Shown in pieces: positions 45,892 through 54,951 of a DNA stretch of 64,000 nucleotides. The DNA is from Amphritea pacifica. Lineage in GTDB: Bacteria > Pseudomonadota > Gammaproteobacteria > Pseudomonadales > Balneatricaceae. The DNA lies in the NCBI RefSeq assembly GCF_016924145.1, contig NZ_JAFFZO010000025.1:1-64000 (forward strand), read 5' to 3'. The number at the start of each line of letters is the position of its first letter. Position 1 is the first letter of the stretch. Under the pieces are notes generated by a model. That model did no database searches and was not told the DNA's origin. It worked only from the letters and a program-made list of their open reading frames with translations. The position numbers and the translations under genes were made by a program.

Positions 45892-47403
45892 TTACTGTTT
45901 GTCCTCCTGCGTCATCCCCTTAAAGCCGCTGACCTTATACAGCCGGGCTGAGCGGGTGAAGTTGCTGTACAGTGGCAGGGACTGTTCAGTCAGCAGCGTC
46001 ACCTCAGCAAAATAACGCTTCAGCTTGGCTTCTACATCATGTTCACTGATAAATAAAAACCGCTTTTCCTGACTTCTGGCCAGTGGGTACTGAAGCTCAT
46101 AGTGATCTTCGATATAGTTATCGTCACTCAGAGCGACCCCTTTAAAATCCTGCGGCGTGATGTAATAGCCAAAGTAAGCCAGCAATTTACGGGAGTCACT
46201 GGCCAGCTTGTAATCCGGATACTGATCAAACCAGGGCTGAAACTGATGTACAAACTCAGGCCAGCCGAGTATTCGTTTGTAGGGATCGTTGCCCCACTTG
46301 CGCTCTATGCCCAGCACGTTTGTGATGCTGCCGTAATGGTAGAAAATCAGTGACAACAGCAAGTTAGAGAGCAGGCCGATCAGCAATATACGATAGCCTT
46401 TTAGCTGACTCAGATAATAACCCGCCAGCAGGGAGGCACCAACATAGGCGGGTCCTGCCCAGTTGATGTTGGCACGGGCCATAAACGCCTGGACTGAGAG
46501 CACGGCAAAAGTCGGCCAGAACAGACTCCAGAGCAGTTTTTCAATGTCACTGCGGGGCTGACGCCTGAGGCCCCGGATCACAATGTAGATCAGCAACACC
46601 GGGCCAAATACAAACAGCTGACCACTCCAGAATTCGATCAGACGGCTAAAGCTGATGGAGCTGCTACTCTGATGAGAGATCTGTGCCGTATGCTGGAAGC
46701 TGATAAAGTCGTGCTGGTAGTTCCAGTAGAGGTTGGGTAGCAGGAAGCTGAGCGCCAGCAAACAGGTCAGCCAGAACCTGGGATTAAGTAGTAGTTGTCT
46801 TCCTGCTGTGCTGAGTACGGCGTATAGCAGAAAGGTGGTGGGTAAAATAATAAACGTATATTTGGACAGCAGCCCCAGCCCGCCAGCAACTCCGGCGAGC
46901 AGCCACCAACCGGCGTTATTGCTCTCTTTGGCCCGCAGAAAGGCGTAGAAGCAGAGACACCAGAAAAAGATCAGGGGGGCATCGGTGGTGATAAACAGGC
47001 TGTTAAAACCGACCAGCGGCATCAGCAGAAAGACAGAGCCACTGAACAGCGCCGCTTTCGCTGCGATCACCTTATCGTCTGAAAAACGTTCAGCGGTACG
47101 ATAGAGAATAATGGCGGCGGCGCTGTATAGCAGCGGTGATGCCAGCTTGACTGCCCATTCAGCGTTACCAAAAACCGCGGTGGTCAGCGCGATCAGCCAG
47201 CCCACGACGGGCGGTTTAGAGTAATATCCCCAGTCCAGCGTCTGGGCCCAGCCAAGATAATAGGCCTCATCATAAAACAGGGTGATTGGGGTGCTGATAA
47301 CAACCCATTCACGATAGAAGAATAGCAGGGCGAGCAACGCCAGAAACCAGCGGAAAGGGTGTGCGGTAAATACTGTGGTTGTGTCAGAGGACGCAGCAGA
47401 CAT
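45892..47403 (-). CDS. GT39/ArnT-like membrane glycosyltransferase
   Basis: The 503-residue product has about eleven membrane segments and the acidic pair YDEAYYLGWAQ in the first periplasmic loop, typical of the PMT_2/ArnT superfamily, which transfers sugars from polyprenyl phosphate carriers to lipid A or proteins in the periplasm. YYSKPPVVGWLIA is a second family block. It is the first of two genes, with the PAP2 phosphatase downstream. Acceptor and sugar cannot be told from the sequence. Confidence 0.88.
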   Translation of the reverse strand: MSAASSDTTTVFTAHPFRWFLALLALLFFYREWVVISTPITLFYDEAYYLGWAQTLDWGYYSKPPVVGWLIALTTAVFGNAEWAVKLASPLLYSAAAIILYRTAERFSDDKVIAAKAALFSGSVFLLMPLVGFNSLFITTDAPLIFFWCLCFYAFLRAKESNNAGWWLLAGVAGGLGLLSKYTFIILPTTFLLYAVLSTAGRQLLLNPRFWLTCLLALSFLLPNLYWNYQHDFISFQHTAQISHQSSSSISFSRLIEFWSGQLFVFGPVLLIYIVIRGLRRQPRSDIEKLLWSLFWPTFAVLSVQAFMARANINWAGPAYVGASLLAGYYLSQLKGYRILLIGLLSNLLLSLIFYHYGSITNVLGIERKWGNDPYKRILGWPEFVHQFQPWFDQYPDYKLASDSRKLLAYFGYYITPQDFKGVALSDDNYIEDHYELQYPLARSQEKRFLFISEHDVEAKLKRYFAEVTLLTEQSLPLYSNFTRSARLYKVSGFKGMTQEDKQ

Positions 47404-47528
47404 TCTATAGTTCCGGACTGGCAGGTTGTGTGTCCGGCGATTGGCCGGTGTTTCTTCAGGGGCGCTAAGTTTAACAGAGGCCCTCAGGCAAAGAAATGTC
47501 CGCTTGTCGTTCCTGCTGCTCTGGTCAG

Positions 47529-47933
47529 TTAGATCAGCCCCTTAGCCTGCAGCATCAGGTTCAGGCGTTCAGATATTTCGATCTCCATATGTTTGAGATC
47601 TTCAGTATTGTCTGCATGGTGGAAGTCCCAGCGTATATGCTGTTGATCGGTTGGCAGCTCAGGCAGGGCATCGTGGCTCTTATCGCAGAGGGTGATGATG
47701 GTATCAAACGGCTCCAGTGCTATGTCATCCAGGCTTTTGCTCTCTGGTTTTATGTCACCTCCCAGCAACTGGCTTACCCACCCGGCGACCTCCTTCGGTA
47801 CCGGGAGAGGCTCCGGCCCGGCGCTTTTCGCAACCACCCTTCCATGAGCCATTTTATTGGTTAATGCTTCGGCAATCTGCGAGCGGGTTGAGTTGTGTCG
47901 GCATACAAACAGGACTTTATAAGGTGTATTCAT
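47529..47933 (-). CDS. Low-molecular-weight phosphatase / arsenate reductase-like protein
   Basis: The product of about 134 residues has the P-loop CRHNSTRS (Cx5R) immediately after the first strand (YKVLFVC) and an acidic region with FDTIITLCD and IRWDFHHAD, which fits the thioredoxin-type ArsC / low-molecular-weight tyrosine phosphatase family. I chose ATG 47933, where the recognised fold begins; the frame stays open further upstream. No arsR, arsB or acr3 is nearby, so arsenate reduction is plausible but not supported by context. Confidence 0.82.
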   Translation of the reverse strand: MNTPYKVLFVCRHNSTRSQIAEALTNKMAHGRVVAKSAGPEPLPVPKEVAGWVSQLLGGDIKPESKSLDDIALEPFDTIITLCDKSHDALPELPTDQQHIRWDFHHADNTEDLKHMEIEISERLNLMLQAKGLI

Positions 47934-47973
47934 GGTGAGGTTTCCGCTGTTTTTACGAGTACGATTGAATGAT

Positions 47974-48192
47974 TCAGGCAGATTCGCAGTCCTGATTATC
48001 AGCATCCTCATGATAGTTCAGGATACTCCACTCGTGGGGGACATTGGTTAAACGGATAAGATTATGGCAGTTATTGCAGATATAAACCGTATCATTATGG
48101 ATATGATTCCGCTCCACCAGATTCTCGTGAGCATTGGCTTGTTTTTGATTCACCAGCAAAAAGCAGTCGCTGCACAGTCTTTGTTGTTCCAT
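47974..48192 (-). CDS. Small CxxC-CxxC protein, probable zinc ribbon
   Basis: The 72-residue product has two knuckles, CSDC near the start and CNNC in YICNNCHNLI, about 36 residues apart, with several histidines between, a plausible zinc site. Family unknown. ATG 48192 has GGAG 11 nt upstream; a TTG ten codons earlier is an alternative. It is on the same strand as the ArsC-like gene, 40 bp away. Confidence 0.6.
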   Translation of the reverse strand: MEQQRLCSDCFLLVNQKQANAHENLVERNHIHNDTVYICNNCHNLIRLTNVPHEWSILNYHEDADNQDCESA

Positions 48193-48294
48193 CAACAGAG
48201 GCTCTCCATATTTTTCAAACAATTGTTTGGCAACTATAAGGGTATGGCGCAGAAATTGGTATCCCTGGAACGTTAAATATACGCTCAGATGGCG

Positions 48295-49143
48295 TCAGTC
48301 AGATGTGGGCATTGCCGTGCAAACACCCTCTTTCAGGGCCACGTGCCGGATAGCATTCTGTTCGTTAGCGGGGGACCAGTCGACAATGATGGAAGTGCTT
48401 GACAGTGAACTGCTAACGGAACGGGTGTTGGTTAACTCATAGAGAATCTGATTGTTCTGATCATTGCTGGCCAGCGCCTCTGCTGCGCAGGTTATTTTTA
48501 CCCGCTGGGCTGAGTTCTGCTCAGCAGAGAGTTTCAGTTTGAACAGTAACTGGCAGAATTCATAACCTGATGTATGCAGGTTTTTACGACAGGTTTTGCT
48601 TACCGATTCTACTGTGACACGGGTCTTCTGCTGTTTGCCTGTCGTGTCCGGACTCGGGTTATGAGCCGCTGTATCGCCCGGCGATGCCGGGGTGGGCGAT
48701 TCTTGGGCGGTTGCTCCTGTGGTGGGCGCAATCAGATTATCTTCAGACTGACTGCGATCCAGGGAATCGACGACGGGGATTTCCGGCGGCGATGTGAATG
48801 CCGTGCGTAGTGATTCAGCCGGAGGGATCAGCGACTGTGCAGAGCGCTCTTCGGGTGGCGCCAGCAGCACCGGCGTCCGGGACAGCACCCTGACATAGTG
48901 AATGGAGATAAAACCCCGGCCATCGTCCAGACGGATCCAGTCGCGCATATCAGTGGTAGTAACCGTCAGCCGGTCTCCTTCACTCAGCACTCCGACCACC
49001 GGGCTATGCGTGGATCTTGATTCTCTGATATTGAGGATGGTTGAGCGCACCACGATCTCGAGCCGTTCAGTTGCAGACAGGGTTTGCGGCAGGGATGAAA
49101 TCATCAGGATCGTGCAGATAATGAGGCGGCGCAGTACAGTCAT
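48295..49143 (-). CDS. Secreted SH3-domain protein with unknown C-terminal domain
   Basis: The 282-residue product has a signal peptide (ending LSATE), a bacterial SH3 domain (about 28-90, VRSTILNIRESRSTHSPVVGVLSEGDRL...WIRLDDGRGFISIHYV), a long proline/serine/threonine-rich linker (95-170) and a cysteine-containing C-terminal domain (175-282) I do not recognise. Bacterial SH3 domains often bind cell wall, so an envelope role is likely. Confidence 0.75.
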   Translation of the reverse strand: MTVLRRLIICTILMISSLPQTLSATERLEIVVRSTILNIRESRSTHSPVVGVLSEGDRLTVTTTDMRDWIRLDDGRGFISIHYVRVLSRTPVLLAPPEERSAQSLIPPAESLRTAFTSPPEIPVVDSLDRSQSEDNLIAPTTGATAQESPTPASPGDTAAHNPSPDTTGKQQKTRVTVESVSKTCRKNLHTSGYEFCQLLFKLKLSAEQNSAQRVKITCAAEALASNDQNNQILYELTNTRSVSSSLSSTSIIVDWSPANEQNAIRHVALKEGVCTAMPTSD

Positions 49144-49408
49144 AGAGTCTTCAGATCAGTAATTCGCATTGTTGGCTATCCAGACTTCAGTCAGGTTTTC
49201 AAGATAAAAACACATAGCCGGTGAAACAGTGGAGTCAGAGTATTGCTCATTAACTGTAGGGTCAATATGCGACTACCTAAACTGGGTGATGAACAGCACT
49301 TTACGGAGCGTTGAGATGGTATATATTGACAATAGTTTTTTATATCCAGTCTCTTATGGCGGGAGATGATGAGTTATACTGGGTCTATATCTGATCAGGG
49401 GATAAATA

Positions 49409-50644
49409 GTGAGTATTGCGTTAGATGAAAATATGCTGACAGATGGCTCTGTTCTGTTGGCCAGGCAACCGGTATTTAACAAAAGTCAGGATGTGCAGGC
49501 TTACAGTCTGTTGTATCGCTCCGATAGCGGTATGCTGCCGGCGGAGTTTTCTGATGAGCAGGCGACGGCTTCGGTTATTCTGAATAACTATGCAGTGGCC
49601 TCAAGCGATGGTAAAACCAAGCACCTGCCGCTATTTGTCAAACTGACTCAGAGCATGCTGCTGTCAGATATGTTGCCTGACCTTCCCCGTGAAGGTGTTA
49701 TTTTCGAGCTGCTGCGCGAAGATGGTATTTCGAAAGAGCTGCTGTCGGTGCTGCGGGAGCGCAAATCCCAGGGGTACCGGTTTGCCTTAACTCACTATAC
49801 CGGTGATAAGGGGCAGACTCCGCTGCTGGATCTGATGTACGTGGTGAAAATTGATATTCAGCGTCATGACGATGCTGAGCTTAAACAGCTGGTTAACTTC
49901 TGTAAGCCCTACCGGGTCCATCTGCTGGCGGATAAGGTTGAGAGCCAGGATGATTTTCGCCGGGCACTCGATTTCGGTTTTAATCTGTTTCAGGGCTATT
50001 TTCTCTGTCGTCCGGTATCGATCAAAGGCAAGAGCTTTGGCAGCGCTAAAGCCCTGATTCTGGAGCTGCTGGCAGAACTGAACAACCCTGCGGCAACCGC
50101 CGAATCAGTTGAACAGATTGTCATCAATGACCCGGCTATGACCTATAAGATTCTGCGCCTGGTCAATTCCGCTGCCTTCAGCACGCCAAAACAGATTGAG
50201 TCGATCTCCCATGCAATCTCACTGATCGGTATGGATCAGGTTAAGAAATGGGCCACACTGTTTCTTCTCAGTGGCCAGTCGGGTAAGCCGGTTGAGCTGA
50301 CACGGGTGATGCTGATTCGTGGACGGATGTGTGAGCTGTTGGCTGAGATGCTCAGTTATCCACAACCGATCAATTTTTTTATGGTGGGCCTGCTGTCGCA
50401 GCTTGATGCGATGATGGATACCGAGATGCAGGTGCTGCTGGATCAGATCCCCCTCGATGACTCGATCAAAAATGCCATTCTCACCCGGGTGAATCAGATG
50501 GGTGAGATTCTAACCGAGGTGCAGCACTATGAGCGCGGCGAATGGGCTGATATGCGCAACCTGTTAGAACGTCCATATTACGAGGTGGCATATCGTCATA
50601 GTTTAAACTGGGCTGATCAGGTACTGGCTTCACTCCAGGAGTGA
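49409..50644 (+). CDS. EAL-HDOD signalling protein
   Basis: The 411-residue product has an N-terminal EAL-like domain (about 15-205) whose EAL motif is YSL and whose DDFG and other metal ligands are missing (LTHYTG in their place), so it should be inactive, and a C-terminal HDOD domain (210-400, YKILRLVNSAAFSTPKQIESISHAISLIG). YuxH/CdgJ-like proteins of this layout act in motility and c-di-GMP signalling without enzymatic activity. GTG 49409 is preceded by AGGGG at good spacing. It overlaps the next gene by 4 bp (GTGA). Confidence 0.9.
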   Translation: MSIALDENMLTDGSVLLARQPVFNKSQDVQAYSLLYRSDSGMLPAEFSDEQATASVILNNYAVASSDGKTKHLPLFVKLTQSMLLSDMLPDLPREGVIFELLREDGISKELLSVLRERKSQGYRFALTHYTGDKGQTPLLDLMYVVKIDIQRHDDAELKQLVNFCKPYRVHLLADKVESQDDFRRALDFGFNLFQGYFLCRPVSIKGKSFGSAKALILELLAELNNPAATAESVEQIVINDPAMTYKILRLVNSAAFSTPKQIESISHAISLIGMDQVKKWATLFLLSGQSGKPVELTRVMLIRGRMCELLAEMLSYPQPINFFMVGLLSQLDAMMDTEMQVLLDQIPLDDSIKNAILTRVNQMGEILTEVQHYERGEWADMRNLLERPYYEVAYRHSLNWADQVLASLQE

Positions 50645-51393
50645 TCGTGGTCTGGCTACCGGATCTGGTAGGCGCTGATACGGCGCTGTTACTGATCATC
50701 ACCAGTACCCTGACCTCGATGCTGACGGCGGCCATGGGCATTGGTGGCGGCGTGTTACTGCTGGCGGTGATGGCAACGGTGGTGCCGCCTGCGGCGCTGA
50801 TTCCCGTGCATGGTCTGGTACAGCTCGGTTCAAATGGTAACCGGGCGCTGTTAACCCGCGACCATATCGACTGGTCTCTGTTGCGGTTGTTTTTTGCCGG
50901 TGCAGCGGTCGGAGCGGTGATTGGCTATTTTGTCGTGGTGCAGCTGCCGGTCGAGGTTATCCAGCTCAGCGTCGCCGGGTTTATTCTGTTTCTGGTCTGG
51001 GGACCGAAACTGGGTAAACAGGAGATGCCACCTGCCGGTCTGGTGCTGGCGGGGGTAGGAACCACTCTGATGACCATGTTTGTGGGCGCCACCGGCCCGC
51101 TGGTGGCCGCTTTTGTTCACCGGCTGGGCTATGAAAAATACCGTACAGTTGCAACCTTTGCCGCCTGCATGACGGCGCAACACCTGTTGAAAATGGTGGT
51201 ATTTGGTCTGCTGGGCTTTGCTTTTAGCGATTGGTTACCACTGATTTTAGCGATGGTTGCCGGCGGCTTTGCCGGCACCTGGATCGGACTGCATATATTA
51301 AAACGACTACCTGCCGAACGGTTTCAGCTGATTTTCAGACTGCTGGTGACAGTACTGGCTTTGCGTCTTGTAACGCAGGTGTTTAGCAACTGA
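50641..51393 (+). CDS. TSUP (TauE/SafE) family permease
   Basis: The 250-residue product has seven to eight membrane segments and the family pattern of two related halves, each with a glycine-rich loop (MGIGGGVLLLAVMATVVPPAALIPVHGLVQLGSNGNRA and GATGPLVAAFVHRLG). Members export sulfite, sulfoacetate or other small anions. Its GTG start lies in the stop of the EAL-HDOD gene, so the two are co-expressed; the functional link is unclear. Confidence 0.88.
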   Translation: MIVVWLPDLVGADTALLLIITSTLTSMLTAAMGIGGGVLLLAVMATVVPPAALIPVHGLVQLGSNGNRALLTRDHIDWSLLRLFFAGAAVGAVIGYFVVVQLPVEVIQLSVAGFILFLVWGPKLGKQEMPPAGLVLAGVGTTLMTMFVGATGPLVAAFVHRLGYEKYRTVATFAACMTAQHLLKMVVFGLLGFAFSDWLPLILAMVAGGFAGTWIGLHILKRLPAERFQLIFRLLVTVLALRLVTQVFSN

Positions 51394-51395
51394 TG

Positions 51396-51451
51396 AATAG
51401 GCAGGTATAAATAGGCAGGTATAAATAGGCAGGTATAAATAGGCAGGTATA
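51396..51451 (+). repeat. Four exact 14-bp tandem repeats
   Basis: AATAGGCAGGTATA is repeated four times without error (51396, 51410, 51424, 51438), directly after the permease stop codon and directly before a terminator hairpin. Such perfect short tandem arrays are prone to copy-number change. Confidence 0.92.
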
Positions 51452-51480
51452 AAAAAGCAGCCCACTGTGGCTGCTTTTTT
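51451..51480. terminator. Bidirectional terminator between the permease and ilvD
   Basis: AAAAAAGCAGCC-CACTGT-GGCTGCTTTTTT, a 6-bp GC-rich stem extended by A-T pairs with runs on both sides, placed between two convergent genes. Confidence 0.9.
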
Positions 51481-51505
51481 GTGGATGCGGATCTGCCCGG
51501 GCGGA

Positions 51506-53341
51506 TTAATCTTCCAGTTTGGTCAGGTCCCGTACTGCACCTTTGTCTGCAGAGGTTGCCAGCAGTGCATATGCCTTCAGTGCAGCAGATACCTGACGGG
51601 GCCGCTGTTCCGCAGGTTTCCAGCCCAGTGCATCCTGCTCGGTCCGGCGCTGAGCCAGCTCTTCATCGGACAGCAGCACGTTGATCGTCCGGTTAGGGAT
51701 ATCGATGCGGATACGGTCGCCGTTGCGCACCAGACCGATGGCACCACCTGCTGCGGCTTCCGGAGACACGTGACCGATAGACAGGCCCGATGTGCCGCCG
51801 GAGAAGCGGCCGTCGGTTAGCAGCGCGCACTCTTTGCCCAGCCCTTTCGACTTGATATAGGAGGTTGGGTAGAGCATCTCCTGCATGCCCGGGCCACCTT
51901 TAGGACCTTCGTAACGGACGATAACCACATCGCCCGCCTTAACCTTGTCATCAAGGATATTGGCGACCGCTTCATCCTGAGATTCCGTGATGTGGGCCGG
52001 GCCTTCGAACACCAGAATAGAGTCATCGACACCCGCGGTTTTCACCACACAGCCATCCAGGGCGATATTGCCACGCAGTACTGCCAGGCCGCCTTCCAGA
52101 GAGAATGCATGTTCCAGCGAACGGATACAGCCGTTGGCACGATCACCGTCCAGGGTGGGCCAGCGGGTGGCCTGACTGAAGGCGGTCTGGGTTGGGATGC
52201 CAGCAGGGCCCGCCTTGTAGAACTCCATCACTTCTGCCGATGGGTTACGCATGATGTCCCACTTATCCAGCGCGTCTTTCATCGTGGGAGCGTGTACCGT
52301 AGGGGCATCGGTATGCAGTTTTCCGGCGCGGTCCAGTTCACCCAGAATCGCCATGATACCACCGGCACGGTGGACATCTTCGATATGGTATTTAGGCGTA
52401 TTAGGAGCCACTTTGCACAGCTGAGGGACGCTCCGAGACAGACGATCAATATCGGTCATGGTGAAATCGATCTCAGCTTCCTGAGCAATCGCCAGCAGGT
52501 GCAGAATGGTATTGGTTGACCCGCCCATGGCGATATCCAGTGTCATTGCGTTCTCGAAGGCTTTAAAACCAACGGAGCGTGGCAGCAGTGAAACATCGTC
52601 CTGCTCATAATAACGCTTTGCCATCGAGACAATGCTGCGACCGGCTTCCAGAAACAGCTCTTTGCGATCTGCGTGGGTAGCCACAACAGTACCATTGCCG
52701 GGCAGCGCCAGTCCCAGCGCTTCCGCCAGACAGTTCATGGAGTTTGCGGTGAACATCCCGGAACAGGAGCCACAGGTTGGGCAGGCAGAACGCTCAACGG
52801 CATCAACCATCTCGTCGGAAGCATCAGGGTCAACCGCCATCACCATCGCATCAACCAGATCCAGTTTATGCTCAGACAACTTGGTTTTACCGGCTTCCAT
52901 CGGGCCGCCAGAGACAAAGATAACCGGGATGTTGAGGCGCATAGCGGCCATCAGCATCCCCGGAGTGATCTTGTCGCAGTTGGAGATACACACCAGTGCG
53001 TCGGCGCAGTGAGCGTTGACCATATACTCAACGGAGTCCGCGATAATATCCCGGGATGGCAGAGAGTAGAGCATGCCATCGTGGCCCATAGCGATACCGT
53101 CGTCGATAGCAATGGTATTGAACTCTTTGGCTACGCCGCCAGCCTTTTCAATTTCACGGGCGACCAGTTGGCCCATATCCTTCAGGTGGACATGGCCCGG
53201 AACAAACTGAGTGAAGGAGTTGGCGATAGCGATGATCGGCTTCTGGAAATCGTCATCCTTCATCCCCGTGGCGCGCCAAAGTGCGCGGGCACCGGCCATA
53301 TTTCGACCTGCGGTTGAGGTCTTGGAGCGATATTGTGGCAT
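51506..53341 (-). CDS. ilvD: Dihydroxy-acid dehydratase
   Basis: The 611-residue enzyme converts dihydroxy-isovalerate and dihydroxy-methylvalerate to the keto acids of valine and isoleucine. It starts [27 protein letters not shown] and has the iron-sulphur cysteines in [12 protein letters not shown] and [19 protein letters not shown], and [20 protein letters not shown] near the C-terminus. I chose ATG 53341 (GAGG upstream); the frame extends upstream to 53422 without family similarity. It stands alone between two plus-strand groups. Confidence 0.97.
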   Translation of the reverse strand: MPQYRSKTSTAGRNMAGARALWRATGMKDDDFQKPIIAIANSFTQFVPGHVHLKDMGQLVAREIEKAGGVAKEFNTIAIDDGIAMGHDGMLYSLPSRDIIADSVEYMVNAHCADALVCISNCDKITPGMLMAAMRLNIPVIFVSGGPMEAGKTKLSEHKLDLVDAMVMAVDPDASDEMVDAVERSACPTCGSCSGMFTANSMNCLAEALGLALPGNGTVVATHADRKELFLEAGRSIVSMAKRYYEQDDVSLLPRSVGFKAFENAMTLDIAMGGSTNTILHLLAIAQEAEIDFTMTDIDRLSRSVPQLCKVAPNTPKYHIEDVHRAGGIMAILGELDRAGKLHTDAPTVHAPTMKDALDKWDIMRNPSAEVMEFYKAGPAGIPTQTAFSQATRWPTLDGDRANGCIRSLEHAFSLEGGLAVLRGNIALDGCVVKTAGVDDSILVFEGPAHITESQDEAVANILDDKVKAGDVVIVRYEGPKGGPGMQEMLYPTSYIKSKGLGKECALLTDGRFSGGTSGLSIGHVSPEAAAGGAIGLVRNGDRIRIDIPNRTINVLLSDEELAQRRTEQDALGWKPAEQRPRQVSAALKAYALLATSADKGAVRDLTKLED

Positions 53342-53548
53342 GCACAGATCCTCTGCGGCTGTAGTGGATTTTTGTATAAGACCGCGGATTATAGCAAAAC
53401 TCTCCGCGGGAATATCTAACAATCCATTTTATCAGGGGCAGGTTGGGGTATGAATTGCGGTTTACCCGCATCCGGACGGCCATAACGGGCTATTGTTTAG
53501 CGCAGTAAAAACGTATTCTTAGAGGGAATCTGATTCCGGGAGGCGTTA

Positions 53549-53803
53549 ATGGTTATAGATAAAAAACAGATCCGTTCTGATCGCTGGCTGAAAATGATGA
53601 TGCGTACCGGTGTACCGGTGGCTATTGTGAGCATTCTCTGTCTCTGGCTGGGGCAGTTAATGGCATCGCCAGCGCTGGGGAGTGTTTTTCTGGTGACCAT
53701 GCCGATCGCGCTGCTGATCGGGTTTATGTACAACATTCGATACGTGATGCTGGCGTTGCGCGCCCGGCGTCAGGCGGCAGACAGCACCTCCGATCATGAA
53801 TGA
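53549..53803 (+). CDS. Small two-helix membrane protein
   Basis: The 84-residue product has a basic N-terminus, two membrane segments (about 23-42 and 46-64) and a basic C-terminal tail. No family is recognised. GGGAGG lies 5 nt before the ATG. Its last 8 bp overlap the start of the Crp/Fnr gene, so the two are translated together and may be functionally linked. Confidence 0.7.
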   Translation: MVIDKKQIRSDRWLKMMMRTGVPVAIVSILCLWLGQLMASPALGSVFLVTMPIALLIGFMYNIRYVMLALRARRQAADSTSDHE

Positions 53804-54461
53804 CCTAACCCTGCTGACCGATCAGTTTCCACTGCTGCAGCAGCTGGATGAGGTCGGACTGGCAATCCTCAGCCGGGCGCAGCGAGTCCAGCTGCCGGCA
53901 GATCAGGTGGTGTTTCATCAGGGCAGTGCCTGCACTCACTTTATTATTGTCGTTTCCGGTGTGGTGAAGGTGCTGGGAAGAAACGCCAATGGCCGGGAGC
54001 TGGTACTGTACCGGATCGAAAATCAGGGCTCCTGTGTACTGACCACCTCCTGCTTGCTGGGGGCTGAGGATTATCCTGCGGAGGGGATTACCGAGACCGA
54101 GGTGACTGCATTTCTGATCCCTCTGTCTGAGTTTCAGCGGGCGATTGCCGAATCGGAAGGGTTACGGCGATTTATATTTGATTCCTACGGTGAGCGGCTG
54201 GCAAAGCTGATTGGCCTGGTGCAGGAGATCGCTTTTGAACGCATCGAAAAGCGACTGGCCCGCTATCTGATTGAACATGTTGGTCCTGGCTTTGTGTTGT
54301 TACGCTCCCATCAGGAGATCGCCGACGAGCTGGGCACCGCCCGTGAAGTGGTTAGCCGGCAGTTGAAACAGTTTGAGCAGAAAGAGTGGGTCGCCCTGAG
54401 CCGTAATCAGGTGCTGTTTCTGAATAAGAGCGCGGTTAAACGCGCGGCAAAAGAGAGCTAA
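53796..54461 (+). CDS. Crp/Fnr family transcription regulator
   Basis: The 221-residue product has a cyclic-nucleotide-binding fold (about 20-125) and a winged helix (150-215) with the recognition helix region IADELGTAREVVSRQLKQFE. It lacks the N-terminal cysteine cluster of FNR; three internal cysteines (CTH, SCVLTTSCLL) might be redox-active. The downstream DUF2892 gene and an inverted repeat before it suggest local regulation. The signal is unknown. Confidence 0.9.
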   Translation: MNDLTLLTDQFPLLQQLDEVGLAILSRAQRVQLPADQVVFHQGSACTHFIIVVSGVVKVLGRNANGRELVLYRIENQGSCVLTTSCLLGAEDYPAEGITETEVTAFLIPLSEFQRAIAESEGLRRFIFDSYGERLAKLIGLVQEIAFERIEKRLARYLIEHVGPGFVLLRSHQEIADELGTAREVVSRQLKQFEQKEWVALSRNQVLFLNKSAVKRAAKES

Positions 54462-54492
54462 GTAAAAAACAGAGTGCGATCAGCGCCTTCAG

Positions 54493-54507
54493 TGTGACTT
54501 TGTCACA
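54493..54507. promoter_or_regulatory. Possible Crp/Fnr-type operator before the DUF2892 gene
   Basis: TGTGACTTTGTCACA is a perfect palindrome with half-sites TGTGA and TCACA, but spaced 5 nt instead of the 6 nt of a canonical CRP site. It lies 60-75 bp upstream of the DUF2892 start and just after the regulator gene. Confidence 0.55.
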
Positions 54508-54568
54508 GACAGAGTTCACTATTAGACTGATAATACCCCCAAACCTGAATAAACCTGAGGATGGAAAA

Positions 54569-54766
54569 ATGGAAAAGAATATCGGATCTGTTGATAAAGC
54601 GGTACGTATTCTGGTTGGTCTGGTACTGATTGCACTGGTGTTTGTGGGACCTCAAACCGTTTGGGGATGGATCGGTGTACCGGTGATCGCGATCGCCCTG
54701 TTTGGCTGGTGTCCGCTATACCGGGTGCTGGGTGTCAGTACCTGTAAAAAGTGCTCAGCTGAGTAA
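54569..54766 (+). CDS. DUF2892 small membrane protein
   Basis: The 65-residue product starts MEKNIGSVDKAVRILVG, contains two membrane segments and ends with the typical GWCPLYRVLGVSTCKKC, matching DUF2892, a family often found near rhodaneses and Crp/Fnr regulators. The paired cysteines could bind sulphur or metal. ATG 54569 has GAGG upstream; a longer frame to 54494 overlaps the operator. Confidence 0.88.
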   Translation: MEKNIGSVDKAVRILVGLVLIALVFVGPQTVWGWIGVPVIAIALFGWCPLYRVLGVSTCKKCSAE

Positions 54767-54799
54767 GCAACCAGCAGCGCGACTATGATGCATTAAACC

Positions 54800-54825
54800 A
54801 ACCGGCCCCTCTGGCCGGTTTTTTT
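54800..54825 (+). terminator. Intrinsic terminator after the DUF2892 gene
   Basis: ACCGGCC-CCTCT-GGCCGGT followed by seven T, 35 bp after the stop codon. Confidence 0.92.
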
Positions 54826-54843
54826 ATGTCCGCAAGCCGCAGT

Positions 54844-54858
54844 GTAAAGATAGGTAAA
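54844..54858 (+). promoter_or_regulatory. CpxR-type box upstream of the envelope operon
   Basis: GTAAA-GATAG-GTAAA matches the CpxR consensus GTAAA-N5-GTAAA exactly, the same arrangement as at 10160-10174. It lies about 95 bp before the glycine-zipper gene. The PhoP-like regulator of the operon might also recognise such a repeat. Confidence 0.6.
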
Positions 54859-54878
54859 GCGGAAAAGGATAGCAGATA

Positions 54879-54895
54879 GTTCAGGATCGGTTCAG
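54879..54895 (+). promoter_or_regulatory. GTTCAG-N5-GTTCAG tandem operator
   Basis: Two exact hexamers, 11 bp apart, 35 bp downstream of the GTAAA box. Eleven-bp-spaced direct repeats are the hallmark of OmpR/PhoP-family binding, so this is a good candidate for autoregulation by the PhoP-like regulator encoded in the operon. Confidence 0.6.
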
Positions 54896-54951
54896 TCCTG
54901 TGGCACGACAATAGGCTACATACTCCAGAGAACAGAGATGGGAGAGTAGTC

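Noticed and set aside
51396-51451. CRISPR array
   Set aside because: The 14-bp units are directly adjacent without spacers, and no cas genes are present.
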